From JBBQLG01 sp964251665 (GTDB lineage: Bacteria > Bacteroidota > Bacteroidia > Cytophagales > Spirosomataceae): a DNA stretch of 64,000 nucleotides. The translations under genes were made by a program, and so were the position numbers. Every line of letters begins with the position of its first letter. The stretch's first letter is position 1. The stretch spans positions 155,340 to 219,339 of the forward strand of contig CAXUKO010000011.1 in the NCBI GenBank assembly GCA_964251665.1. Reading direction: 5' to 3'. The notes under the pieces were generated by a model. The model was not told the DNA's origin, searched no databases, and saw only the letters and a list, made by a program, of their open reading frames with translations. Of this stretch, positions 25,235 through 34,194 are shown piece after piece.

Positions 25235-25783
25235 ATGGAAGCACAAACCACCTCCACAACAACCTGGGTCATTGACCCATTGCACTCTGAAGTGCAGTTC
25301 AAAGTAAAACACCTGATGGTGTCGACTGTAACAGGGCAGTTCACTCAGTACGAAGGCAGTCTGGAAATGGCTGGCGACGATTTCGCCGATGCCAACATCA
25401 ACTTCTCGGCCGACATCGACAGCATCAGCACGGGCAACGAACAACGCGATGGTCACTTGAAATCGCCGGAGTTTTTTGATGCTGAACAGTTTCCTAAACT
25501 GACATTTGAATCGACCGGAATGACCAAAACCGGCAGTGATACCTACAAATTAGATGGCCACCTGACCCTGCATGGCGTGACGAAGCCAGTAACCCTTAAC
25601 GTTGAATACGGCGGACAGATGCAGGACTTCTACGGCAATACAAAGGCTGGTTTTGAAGTAACGGGCGTCATCAAACGCAAAGAATTTGGCCTCACCTGGG
25701 ATGGCGTTACCGAAGCGGGTGGCGTAGTCGTGAGCGACGACGTAAAATTGCTGATGAATATTCAGGTAGCGAAACAGGCATAA
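25235..25783 (+). CDS. YceI family lipid-binding-fold protein
   Basis: A 182-residue YceI-domain protein, a lipocalin-like beta barrel that holds isoprenoid-type lipids in structural studies of relatives. Family markers are WVIDPLHSEVQFKVKHLMVSTV (beginning W11), TGNEQRDGHLKSPEFFD, and LTLHGVTKPVTL. There is no signal peptide, so it is predicted cytoplasmic, as in several Bacteroidota YceI proteins. It stands alone and ends at a strong terminator. Confidence 0.92.
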   Translation: MEAQTTSTTTWVIDPLHSEVQFKVKHLMVSTVTGQFTQYEGSLEMAGDDFADANINFSADIDSISTGNEQRDGHLKSPEFFDAEQFPKLTFESTGMTKTGSDTYKLDGHLTLHGVTKPVTLNVEYGGQMQDFYGNTKAGFEVTGVIKRKEFGLTWDGVTEAGGVVVSDDVKLLMNIQVAKQA

Positions 25784-25804
25784 CCCTTTGTTTTACTGCG
25801 TTTT

Positions 25805-25850
25805 AGTAGAAGGTCCCTGATCGTTTCGATCAGGGACCTTCTACTTTTTA
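25805..25850. terminator. Strong hairpin terminator after yceI
   Basis: AGTAGAAGGTCCCTGATCG and CGATCAGGGACCTTCTACT are perfect complements around a 3-base loop, followed by TTTTT. Confidence 0.85.
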
Positions 25851-25878
25851 CAGCTATTCGCTGGTTTACGCATTGGGC

Positions 25879-25908
25879 TTGCCAAGCTGATAAGGAGTTG
25901 TAATTTTG
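25879..25908 (+). promoter_or_regulatory. Bacteroidota-type promoter for the DUF4160/DUF2442 pair
   Basis: TTG at 25879-25881, 19 bases, then TAATTTTG at 25901-25908. The DUF4160 ATG is 35 bases further on. Confidence 0.6.
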
Positions 25909-25942
25909 GCGGAATAACATCCATTTCCGCGCTGACTCCTTC

Positions 25943-26176
25943 ATGTCAGAAATTTTTAGAGTATTTGGCTTCCGATTTTTGTTTTATAACAACGACCACT
26001 TGCTGGTTCATGTCCACGTTAGAAACAGTGATGGCGAAGCCCGGTTTTCTATAAATCCCGTTCAGCTTATTGGACAACCGGGGTATGAAATCCAAGGACC
26101 TAAAATTGCAGAAGGTCTCATTGAAGAAAATGAAGACATTATCGAACAACGCCGGAAAGAATTTTTTCGGCAGTAA
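25943..26176 (+). CDS. DUF4160 family protein
   Basis: A 77-residue protein with the DUF4160 pattern: IFRVFGFRFLFYNNDH then VHVHVRNSDGEARF and a C-terminal helix with LIEENEDIIEQRRKEFF. Genes of this family commonly lie beside a DUF2442 gene, as here with a 9-base gap. The pair resembles a toxin-antitoxin unit in size and spread, but no activity is established from sequence. The conserved His pair could bind metal. Confidence 0.85.
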   Translation: MSEIFRVFGFRFLFYNNDHLLVHVHVRNSDGEARFSINPVQLIGQPGYEIQGPKIAEGLIEENEDIIEQRRKEFFRQ

Positions 26177-26185
26177 GCTTTCACT

Positions 26186-26419
26186 ATGAATACCGATAAT
26201 TTTACCGCTCAGCGTGTTTGGTTCGATCAGATACGTGTGTACGTCGAGCTGAATGATGGCCGGGTGATTGGTAGTCCGCTGGCTTGGTTCCCCCGTTTGC
26301 AGCACGCTACGCCTGATCAACGCAACCGCTTTGAACTCGTGGCAGGTGGTTATGGTATCCATTGGGCTGAATTGGACGAAGACCTGACAGCGGGTGGATT
26401 CCTGACTTTTTCACGCTGA
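26186..26419 (+). CDS. DUF2442 family protein
   Basis: A 77-residue protein with the DUF2442 core VWFDQIRVYVELNDGRVIGSP followed by WFPRLQHATPDQRNRFEL and IHWAELDEDLTAGGFL. It is the usual companion of DUF4160 and is co-transcribed with it. The family has been suggested to be antitoxin-like or DNA-binding; I see no direct evidence for either here. Confidence 0.87.
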   Translation: MNTDNFTAQRVWFDQIRVYVELNDGRVIGSPLAWFPRLQHATPDQRNRFELVAGGYGIHWAELDEDLTAGGFLTFSR

Positions 26420-26479
26420 CTCACAAAACCAAGACAACTCCTTATACGCGTTACCCGAAACTTTATTCGATAGCAAAAC

Positions 26480-28237
26480 ATGACAACCCAGTTCGATTCC
26501 CAAACCCAACGCCGTATCGATCAGTGGCTCGACGGTAATTACGATGCCGATTCCAAAGCTACCATTCACAACCTGATGGACGCAGGCAACACCACCGAGT
26601 TGACGGACTCGTTCTACCGTGATCTCGAATTCGGAACGGGTGGTCTGCGCGGTGTTATTGGTGTCGGCTCCAACCGCATGAACCGCTACACCGTGGGTGC
26701 GGCTACGCAGGGGTTTGCCAATTACCTGAATCAGGCGTTCCCCGGTCAGGATGTGAGTGTCGCTATTGCGCACGATAGCCGCCGGATGAGTCCCGAATTT
26801 GCCCGGATTGCGGCCGATATTTTCTCGGCGAATGGCATTAAGGTGTACCTCTTCAGCGATTTGCGCCCAACGCCGGAGCTATCCTTTGCTATTCGGCAAT
26901 TGGGTTGTCAGGGGGGCGTTGTGGTAACGGCATCGCACAACCCGCCGGAGTACAATGGCTACAAAGTGTACTGGAACGACGGGTCGCAGGTGGTGGCACC
27001 GCACGATGCAGGCATCATTGCGGAGGTAAGCAACGTGACGTCGGTGGATGATATTAAGTTTGACGGCGTTCCCGAGAAAATTCAGTTGATCGATGAAGAC
27101 ATCGACGCTCCGTACGTAGCGCGTCTGGTCGCCAATTCGATTAACCCCGATGCCATTAAGCGGCAGGCCGATCTGAATATCGTTTACACGCCGATTCACG
27201 GAACAGGCATCACGCTGGTGCCACGTACCCTGGAAGCGCTTGGCTTTACCAACGTGCATATCGTTGAGCAGCAGGCCGTGCCGGATGGTAACTTCCCGAC
27301 CGTGAAATCGCCAAACCCGGAGGAGCGCGACGCCATGAAACTCGCCCTCGATCTGGCCAATTCGCTCAACGCCGACCTCGTGATGGCAACTGACCCAGAT
27401 GCCGACCGGGTGGGTGTGGGCGCCCGCAATCATCACGGCGAATTTGAACTGCTCAATGGCAATCAGGTGGCCAGTCTGCTGATTTATTACCTGCTGCGGG
27501 CCTGGAAAGAAGCCGGTAAACTGACGGGTAAGGAGTTCGTGGCCAAAACTATAGTAACGACCGACCTGATCGATAAAATCTGTGCCAATAACAACGTCAC
27601 CTGCTACAACACCCTGACCGGCTTTAAATACATTGCCGCTGTCATTCGCGAACTCGAGGGCAAAGAGCAGTTTATCGGCGGGGGCGAAGAAAGTTACGGC
27701 TACCTCATCGGCGATTTCGTCCGGGATAAAGACGCCATTGCGAGCTGCGCCATGATTGCTGAACTTACGGCCTACGCCAAAGACAAAGGCCTGAGTCTGT
27801 TCGATCTGCTGATGGAGATGTATCAGGAGAACGGGTTCTACTACGAAGCAATGGTGTCGCTGACCAAAAAAGGCAAGGAAGGTGCCGAACAGATTCAGCA
27901 GATGATGGCTGGCTTCCGGGCGAATCCGCCCCAGATGATTGCCGGTTCGCGGGTGTTGCGGGTAGATGATTACCAGGCCCTGACCCGGCTGCACCTCGAC
28001 CCGGACGAAACTACGGGCATCGAAGCTGGTCGTATGGGTATCGAAGCGTCGAATGTGTTGCAATTCTTTACCGAAGACGGCACGAAAGTATCGGCGCGGC
28101 CATCGGGTACGGAGCCTAAAATCAAATTCTACGTCAGCGTTACCGAGCCGCTGACGCACAAAGACGCCTTCGACGAAACCTACGAGCAGCTCAAAGCAAA
28201 AGTGCAGCGCGTGGTTGATGATCTGAATCTGGTGTAG
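26480..28237 (+). CDS. Phosphoglucomutase / phosphomannomutase (alpha-D-phosphohexomutase)
   Basis: A 585-residue phosphohexomutase that interconverts hexose 1- and 6-phosphates. The phosphoserine loop TASHNP is near 150, the metal loop ATDPDADRVGVG near 303-314, the sugar-binding GGGEESYG near 399-406 and the phosphate-binding RPSGTEPKIKFY near 540-551. The length fits the PgcA/PGM2-like branch. It is a single gene with a bidirectional terminator after it. Confidence 0.94.
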   Translation: MTTQFDSQTQRRIDQWLDGNYDADSKATIHNLMDAGNTTELTDSFYRDLEFGTGGLRGVIGVGSNRMNRYTVGAATQGFANYLNQAFPGQDVSVAIAHDSRRMSPEFARIAADIFSANGIKVYLFSDLRPTPELSFAIRQLGCQGGVVVTASHNPPEYNGYKVYWNDGSQVVAPHDAGIIAEVSNVTSVDDIKFDGVPEKIQLIDEDIDAPYVARLVANSINPDAIKRQADLNIVYTPIHGTGITLVPRTLEALGFTNVHIVEQQAVPDGNFPTVKSPNPEERDAMKLALDLANSLNADLVMATDPDADRVGVGARNHHGEFELLNGNQVASLLIYYLLRAWKEAGKLTGKEFVAKTIVTTDLIDKICANNNVTCYNTLTGFKYIAAVIRELEGKEQFIGGGEESYGYLIGDFVRDKDAIASCAMIAELTAYAKDKGLSLFDLLMEMYQENGFYYEAMVSLTKKGKEGAEQIQQMMAGFRANPPQMIAGSRVLRVDDYQALTRLHLDPDETTGIEAGRMGIEASNVLQFFTEDGTKVSARPSGTEPKIKFYVSVTEPLTHKDAFDETYEQLKAKVQRVVDDLNLV

Positions 28238-28310
28238 CAGCCTGACAGACCGCTAAATACTCATCTGTTTGTATGCTTTTGTTTTAATACGTTACGGATA
28301 ATACTCAAAA

Positions 28311-28370
28311 ATAAATTCCGTAAAAAAACCGCCTGAATTGTATTTCAGGCGGTTTTTTTACGGAATTTAT
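28311..28370. terminator. Perfect bidirectional terminator
   Basis: The arms at 28311-28336 and 28345-28370 are exact 26-base complements around an 8-base loop. The inner part is CCGCCTGA/TCAGGCGG flanked by A7 and T7, so it can terminate from either side. Confidence 0.88.
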
Positions 28371-28484
28371 GCGTGTTGGCTATCACTATTCTGCGAACGC
28401 AGATCAGCAGGTATTAGATTAGGCAGGACGAGTGCTTTTGCAGGAAGTACTTAAGTGAACCTTCTATCTAAACATGCACGAATC

Positions 28485-31400
28485 ATGGGTCAATCTTACC
28501 AAAAAACAGGGCGGGTACTGCTACTGCTCATTACCTGCTGGCTGCTGAGTGCGGGCGTTATGGCGCAGAATGCGTCGGATCGTAAAGTCAGCGGCCGTAT
28601 TCTGGATGGTACCGACAACAACGGATTGCCGGGCGTCAACATTGTTGTAAAAGGCACGCAAACGGGTGTTACGTCGGATGCAGCGGGCCGGTACGCGATT
28701 ACGCTGCCTGCGGGACGTACGGCACTGGTGATCTCCGCAATCGGGTTTGCTACGCAGGAAGTGGAGGTCGGTAACCGCAGCGAGATTAATCTGACGCTGC
28801 AGGCCGATATTAAAACGCTGGACGAAGTGGTCGTAACCGGCTACGGATCGCAGGCTAAACGCGACATCACCGGCGCCGTAGCCACGGTCGATACGAAGCA
28901 ACTGTTGTCTGTGCCTGCCACCAATCTCGGGCAGGCCTTGCAGGGTCGTGTGGCTGGCGTGCAGGTCGGTAATGAGAATGCGCCGGGCGGGGGCGTTATG
29001 GTCCGTATTCGTGGATTTGGTACGATCAACGATAACTCGCCTTTGTACGTGATTGACGGTACGCCGACAAAAGGCAACCTGAACACGCTGAATCTGAATG
29101 ACATCGAGAGTATGCAGATACTCAAGGATGCATCAGCCGCGTCGATCTATGGGTCGCGGGCGGGTAATGGGGTTGTTATTATCACCACTAAAAAGGGAAA
29201 AGTCGGCAAGCCCAAGTTTACGTACGACACGTACTATGGCATGCAGCAGCCGGGCAAATTTCTGGACCTGCTCAACACAAAAGAGTATGCCCAACTGATC
29301 TGGGAGTCGCGCCGGAACTCGGGCGTACTCGGGGCCAACGGCAACCCAACGCACTCGCAGTTTGGTAACGGTGCCACGCCGGTTATTCCTGACTACGTGC
29401 TGCCAAGCGGGGTACTCGATAGTCAGAACGACCCCCGGGTGGCCCGCGACGCCAACGGGAACTATGTCAACTATAACAATGACATTAACTCACCGAATTT
29501 CTTCCTGATCACTAAAGCGAACAAGGAGGGGACAAACTGGATGAAGGAGCTTTTCGAGACGGCGCCGATTCAAAATCACCAGTTAGGCGTGTCGGGTGGT
29601 AACGAAAGCGGACGCTACGCCATGTCGCTCAACTACTTCGATCAGCGCGGAATCATGAAGTATACCGGCTACAAACGGTATTCGCTGCGGGCCAATACGG
29701 AGTTCAACATCAATAAGCACGTACGGGTTGGGCAAAACTTTCAGGTGGCTTACGGCGAACGGCTCGGCCAGCCGAACGGGAATAATACCGAAAGCAACCC
29801 TATTTCGTTTGCCTATCGCATTCAGCCCATTATCCCGGTGTATGACGTAGCCGGTAATTTTGCCGGTACACGCGGGGGCGACCTCGACAATGCCAATAAC
29901 CCGCTGGCGCTGTTGTACCGCAATAAAGACAATGTGCAGAAGGAAGTACGGCTGTTCGGCAATGCGTATGGGGAGATCGACATTCTGAAAAACCTGACCG
30001 CCCGCACCAGTTTCGGTATCGACTACAACCTGTTCAATTATCGGAACTACACCATCCGCGATATTGAATCGGCCGAAGCGCGGGGCTCCAATAGTTTGCA
30101 GACCAGCAACAACTACGAATTTACCTGGACCTGGTATAATACGCTGACCTATAACATGCAGTTTGGCTCCCGGCACCGGTTGAACGTGATTGCGGGTACT
30201 GAGTCCATCAAAAATTACTTCGAGTTCTTCGATGCCAGCCGGACCTCGTTTGCCGTCGATGATCTGGAAAACCGGTACCTGAGTGCCGGTACGGGTGTGC
30301 AAACGAATAACGGGGGTGCGTCGAACTGGCGGCTGGCGTCGGAATTTGCGAAACTCAACTATGCTCTCGATGATAAGTACCTGATTGACCTGACCGTCCG
30401 CCGGGACCGTTCATCGCGGTTTGCGCAGGAGTACCGGTCGGCCGTATTCCCGGCTGCCAGTCTGGGCTGGCGCGTATCCAAAGAATCGTTCATGCAGCGG
30501 TTTTCCTGGCTTAGCGACATGAAATTCCGGGTGGGCGTGGGGCAGACGGGCAATCAGGAAATTGGTAACTACAACCCGTATACCCAGTACAGCACCAATC
30601 CGATTACTTCGTTTTATGATCTGAACGGCTCGCGTACCTCATCCATACCCGGCTACGAACTAACCCAGTTCGGTAACGCCAAAGCCAAGTGGGAGACAAC
30701 CACGAGCACGAACATTGGTCTTGACGTGACGCTGCTGAAAAACAAACTGGATTTTTCGATAGACTGGTACACCCGGACCACGTCGGACATGCTCTTCCCG
30801 GTATCGGCTCCATTGACGCAGGGGGTCGCGACGGCTCCGTTCCAGAACATCGGCAAGATGACCAATAAAGGGGTCGACATCATGCTGAACTACAACGGCA
30901 AAGTCAGTCAGGACCTGTCGTATAATGTGGGCGTTAACTTCAGTACCTATCGGAACAACGTCGTAAGAACTACCGGCGACGCCAATACGCAGTACTTTGG
31001 TCTGAACGACGAGCGGATTCAGAACTTCGTGGTCACCCAGCAGAATTACCCCATTTCGTCGTTTTTCGGGTACATCGTCGACGGTATTTTCCAGACGAAC
31101 GAGGAAGCGAACAACTACCCGGTGCAGTTTGGCAATAAAGCCTCGGAGAACGTAGCGGGACGGTTCAAATTCCGGGATGTTAACGGCGATGGGGTGATCA
31201 ACACTAAAGACCTGACCATCATCGGTAATCCACACCCAAAGTTCAATTATGGCCTGAACGTTAACGTCAATTATAAAAACTTCGGGCTGACGCTGTTTGG
31301 TCAGGGCGTCTACGGCAACCAGATTTTTAACTACACCAAATACTGGACCGACTTCCCAACCTTTGCCGGTAACCGCAGCACCCGTATGCTGTATCAATCG

Positions 31401-31745
31401 TGGCGGCCGGGCGCTACCGACGCGATCTTACCCCAACTGCGGGCCAGTGATCAGATCAGCATTCAGCCCTCGACGTACTACCTGGAAAGCGGCTCATATT
31501 TCCGCCTGAAGAATGTGCAGCTTACCTACCGGCTGCCGGTTGCCCTGCTGTCGAAAATCGGCTTTGGTCAGTCGTCCATCTACGTTCAGGGGCAGAACCT
31601 GCTGACGGCTACGAAGTACTCGGGTATGGACCCCGAAATCAACCTGCGCAACTACTCGGCGGGCAACGACCGTCAGCTTGGCGTTGATGGCGGTTCGTAT
31701 CCAGTGGCAAAAACGGTGCTGATTGGCTTAAACCTGAGCTTCTAA
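28485..31745 (+). CDS. SusC/RagA family TonB-linked outer membrane protein
   Basis: A 1086-residue SusC-type transporter, which imports glycans or peptides together with a SusD lipoprotein. The signal peptide is followed by a carboxypeptidase-like domain (KVSGRILDGTDNNGLPGVNI), a TonB box (LDEVVVTGYGSQAKRDITGA), a plug (MVRIRGFGTINDNSPLYVID), and a long barrel ending LIGLNLSF. I chose the ATG at 28485 over an in-frame GTG at 28455. SusD starts 13 bases after its stop. No glycoside hydrolase or sensor is adjacent, so the substrate cannot be guessed. Confidence 0.94.
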   Translation: MGQSYQKTGRVLLLLITCWLLSAGVMAQNASDRKVSGRILDGTDNNGLPGVNIVVKGTQTGVTSDAAGRYAITLPAGRTALVISAIGFATQEVEVGNRSEINLTLQADIKTLDEVVVTGYGSQAKRDITGAVATVDTKQLLSVPATNLGQALQGRVAGVQVGNENAPGGGVMVRIRGFGTINDNSPLYVIDGTPTKGNLNTLNLNDIESMQILKDASAASIYGSRAGNGVVIITTKKGKVGKPKFTYDTYYGMQQPGKFLDLLNTKEYAQLIWESRRNSGVLGANGNPTHSQFGNGATPVIPDYVLPSGVLDSQNDPRVARDANGNYVNYNNDINSPNFFLITKANKEGTNWMKELFETAPIQNHQLGVSGGNESGRYAMSLNYFDQRGIMKYTGYKRYSLRANTEFNINKHVRVGQNFQVAYGERLGQPNGNNTESNPISFAYRIQPIIPVYDVAGNFAGTRGGDLDNANNPLALLYRNKDNVQKEVRLFGNAYGEIDILKNLTARTSFGIDYNLFNYRNYTIRDIESAEARGSNSLQTSNNYEFTWTWYNTLTYNMQFGSRHRLNVIAGTESIKNYFEFFDASRTSFAVDDLENRYLSAGTGVQTNNGGASNWRLASEFAKLNYALDDKYLIDLTVRRDRSSRFAQEYRSAVFPAASLGWRVSKESFMQRFSWLSDMKFRVGVGQTGNQEIGNYNPYTQYSTNPITSFYDLNGSRTSSIPGYELTQFGNAKAKWETTTSTNIGLDVTLLKNKLDFSIDWYTRTTSDMLFPVSAPLTQGVATAPFQNIGKMTNKGVDIMLNYNGKVSQDLSYNVGVNFSTYRNNVVRTTGDANTQYFGLNDERIQNFVVTQQNYPISSFFGYIVDGIFQTNEEANNYPVQFGNKASENVAGRFKFRDVNGDGVINTKDLTIIGNPHPKFNYGLNVNVNYKNFGLTLFGQGVYGNQIFNYTKYWTDFPTFAGNRSTRMLYQSWRPGATDAILPQLRASDQISIQPSTYYLESGSYFRLKNVQLTYRLPVALLSKIGFGQSSIYVQGQNLLTATKYSGMDPEINLRNYSAGNDRQLGVDGGSYPVAKTVLIGLNLSF

Positions 31746-31758
31746 CTCCCGACAACTC

Positions 31759-33486
31759 ATGAAAAAGATATCTCTATCACTAACCCTTGTTTGTCTGGCC
31801 ATCGCAACATCCTGCTCAGACAAGTTTTTAGACGTCCAGCCCAAGGCGGCTCTGTCGGCCACGGCACTCCAGAACAAAGCGGGCGTTAACTCGCTGCTGG
31901 TCGGTGCTTACTCCCTGCTTGATGGCTGGGCCACGCCCGAGGGCGCCTACCGGTCCTATCAGGTGGGGGCCGACAACTGGGTGTACGGTAGCGTAGCCTC
32001 CGACGACGCCTATAAGGGTACCATTGCGGGCGATCAGCCCCCTATTTCGCTCATCGAGCAGGGGAGCATTCAGTCGGATAACATCTATTTCCGGGGGAAA
32101 TGGCGGGGGATGTACGACGGTATTGCCCGGAGTAACGATGTGTTGCAGGCAATGGCAGGCGCTAAAGACATGAGCGACGCCGAAAAGGCCCAGATCACGG
32201 CAGAGGTTCGGTTTTTACGCGGCCACTACCATTTCGAGCTGAAAAAGATGTACAACATGGTGCCGTACATCGACGAGAAGATCTACAACCCGAACGATCT
32301 GGAAAGCACCAAAATGCCGAATAATGAGGATATATGGCCAAAAATCAACGCCGATTTGCAGGCTGCCTATACCGCATTACCAGCCAAACAGACGCAGGTA
32401 GGCCGCCCGACAAAGTGGGCTGCTGCGGCTACGCTGGCTAAGGCCTATCTGTTTCAGAAGAAGTACGCCGAAGCCAGGCCATTGCTGGAAGCCATTGTGG
32501 CCAGCGGACAGTACAAGTTGATGGACAGGTATCACGATAACTTTAAGGCGGTGACCAACAACAACGCCGAGTCGATTTTTGAAGTGCAGTATTCCGTCAA
32601 CGACGGGGCTTCGGGCGGGGAAAATGGCAACATCGGCTCCACCCTGAATTATCCCTACGGCGGGGGCGGGGTGACAACCTGCTGCGGTTTCTTCCAGCCG
32701 TCGCAAAACCTGGTTAACGCGTTCAAAACCGACGCTGCCGGGTTGCCCCTGATAAACACCTTTAACGACACAGACGTAACGAGCGATCAGGGTGTAGAGT
32801 CGACGGCTCCCTTTACGCCGTATAGTGGGCCGGTCGATCCACGTTTAGACTGGACGGTAGGTCGCCGGGGCATTCAGTACCTCGATTGGGGCGTGCATCC
32901 GGGAAAGGCGTATGTCCGCGATCAATCCTACGGCGGGCCGTATTCACCCAAGAAGCACGTGATGTACCGGTCCGATGTGGGGACAAATACCTTCGCCGGT
33001 AACCCCCGCCTGAACGCCAACAATTACCGCATGATTCGGTATAGCCACGTACTGCTCTGGCTGGCTGAGATCGAAACCGAAATCGGTGATCTGGAAAAAG
33101 CACGGGGTTACGTAAACCAGATTCGGAAACGGGCGGCCAACCCGGATGGCTTCGTGAAATCAGCCGACGGGAAACCCGCAGCTAACTACGCCATCAGCAC
33201 CTACGATGCCGCCTGGACCGATAAAGCACTAGCCCGCAAAGCAGTGCAGTTTGAACAGCGGCTGGAGTTCGCGATGGAGGGTCACCGCCGGTTTGACCTC
33301 GTTCGCTGGGGCATTGCCGACCAGACGCTGAATACGTATTACCAGTCTGAGAGCAAAAAGCGGGCGTATCTGGTGGGTGTACAGTTTGCCAAGGGCAAGC
33401 ACGAATACTTCCCCATTCCGTTGCAGGAAATTCTGAACAGTCAGAAGGCGGGGCAGGCCACGTTAACGCAAAATCCGGGGTATTAA
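31759..33486 (+). CDS. SusD/RagB family nutrient-binding lipoprotein
   Basis: A 575-residue SusD-like lipoprotein that forms the lid of the SusC transporter at the cell surface. A lipoprotein signal ends at ATSC (Cys about 19). Helical TPR-like parts include EVRFLRGHYHFELKK and LLWLAEIETEIGDLEKARGYVN, and the C-terminal HEYFPIPLQEI is a family hallmark. It is co-transcribed with the SusC gene and ends at a terminator. Confidence 0.94.
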   Translation: MKKISLSLTLVCLAIATSCSDKFLDVQPKAALSATALQNKAGVNSLLVGAYSLLDGWATPEGAYRSYQVGADNWVYGSVASDDAYKGTIAGDQPPISLIEQGSIQSDNIYFRGKWRGMYDGIARSNDVLQAMAGAKDMSDAEKAQITAEVRFLRGHYHFELKKMYNMVPYIDEKIYNPNDLESTKMPNNEDIWPKINADLQAAYTALPAKQTQVGRPTKWAAAATLAKAYLFQKKYAEARPLLEAIVASGQYKLMDRYHDNFKAVTNNNAESIFEVQYSVNDGASGGENGNIGSTLNYPYGGGGVTTCCGFFQPSQNLVNAFKTDAAGLPLINTFNDTDVTSDQGVESTAPFTPYSGPVDPRLDWTVGRRGIQYLDWGVHPGKAYVRDQSYGGPYSPKKHVMYRSDVGTNTFAGNPRLNANNYRMIRYSHVLLWLAEIETEIGDLEKARGYVNQIRKRAANPDGFVKSADGKPAANYAISTYDAAWTDKALARKAVQFEQRLEFAMEGHRRFDLVRWGIADQTLNTYYQSESKKRAYLVGVQFAKGKHEYFPIPLQEILNSQKAGQATLTQNPGY

Positions 33487-33528
33487 GTTGACTTTACACC
33501 CTGCCCAAAGCAAACCATCGGTTGTTGT

Positions 33529-33561
33529 AGCAGCCCGGCCCATCAGGTCGGGCTGCTTTTG
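33529..33561 (+). terminator. Intrinsic terminator after susD
   Basis: AGCAGCCCG pairs with CGGGCTGCT, followed by TTTTG. Confidence 0.75.
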
Positions 33562-33643
33562 TATCGGTCTGGCCAAGCCTGTTCCGGTATCTGCTTTCCT
33601 GTCTGCCCAACAAAACACGTTTCCGGCTCCCCTGCGAATTTGC

Positions 33644-33651
33644 TATCTTTG
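33644..33651 (+). promoter_or_regulatory. -7 element (TATCTTTG) before tsaE
   Basis: TATCTTTG lies 38 bases before the tsaE ATG. A weak -33-like GTTTCC is about 20 bases upstream. This supports the downstream start at 33689. Confidence 0.55.
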
Positions 33652-33688
33652 TTACGGTAAGTCCGTGTGCTCATTACCTATTCGCCCC

Positions 33689-34114
33689 ATGACGCTGCAT
33701 TTTCAACAACTTGATGAACTCGACGAGGTAGCCCGGCAGTTAGTGGCTGAAGGCGGCTCGCTGCCAGTCTGGTTGTTCGAGGGCGAGATGGGAGCGGGGA
33801 AAACTACACTCATTAAGGCGCTGTGCCGAAGCCTGGGTGTGGTGAGTATGGTACAAAGTCCCACGTTCTCACTGGTGAACGAATACACTACCCATACTGG
33901 CGCATCCATCTATCACTTTGATTGTTATCGGCTCCGTAATGAGGCCGAAGCCCTGGACATTGGGTTTGAAGAATACGTTGATTCGGGAGACCACTGCTTT
34001 ATTGAGTGGCCCGAACGGATCGAATCGCTCTGGCCTGCATCCTATTACCGAATACAACTTACGGCCAACAGTACCGGTCGTCGAACCGTTACTACTCAGT
34101 TAATTAGTTCATAG
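33689..34114 (+). CDS. tsaE: tRNA threonylcarbamoyladenosine biosynthesis ATPase TsaE
   Basis: A 141-residue TsaE, the ATPase that works with TsaB and TsaD to make t6A37 in tRNA. Walker A GEMGAGKTT is at 32-40, followed by VQSPTFSLVNEY, YHFDCYRL and the C-terminal FIEWPERI. The frame is open back to 33488, but that would add 67 unrelated residues across a terminator and the -7 element, so the ATG at 33689 is preferred. It precedes alanine dehydrogenase, an order seen in other Bacteroidota. Confidence 0.94.
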   Translation: MTLHFQQLDELDEVARQLVAEGGSLPVWLFEGEMGAGKTTLIKALCRSLGVVSMVQSPTFSLVNEYTTHTGASIYHFDCYRLRNEAEALDIGFEEYVDSGDHCFIEWPERIESLWPASYYRIQLTANSTGRRTVTTQLISS

Positions 34115-34186
34115 TTTGTGGTTTGTAGTTTGAGGCTGGTTCCGACGATGGACAAACCACAAACCACAAACCGCAAGCTGGTAAAC
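34112..34186. repeat. Heptamer-word inverted repeat between tsaE and ald
   Basis: The right arm is a tandem of CAAACCA heptamers (CAAACCACAAACCACAAACC). The left arm has the complement, AGTTTGTGGTTTGTAGTTTG. A similar structure recurs at 41470-41517. Confidence 0.65.
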
Positions 34187-34194
34187 TACATCCA

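Noticed and set aside
26879..28159. A 426-codon open frame on the minus strand
   Set aside because: It is antisense to phosphoglucomutase, whose motifs are all present on the plus strand.
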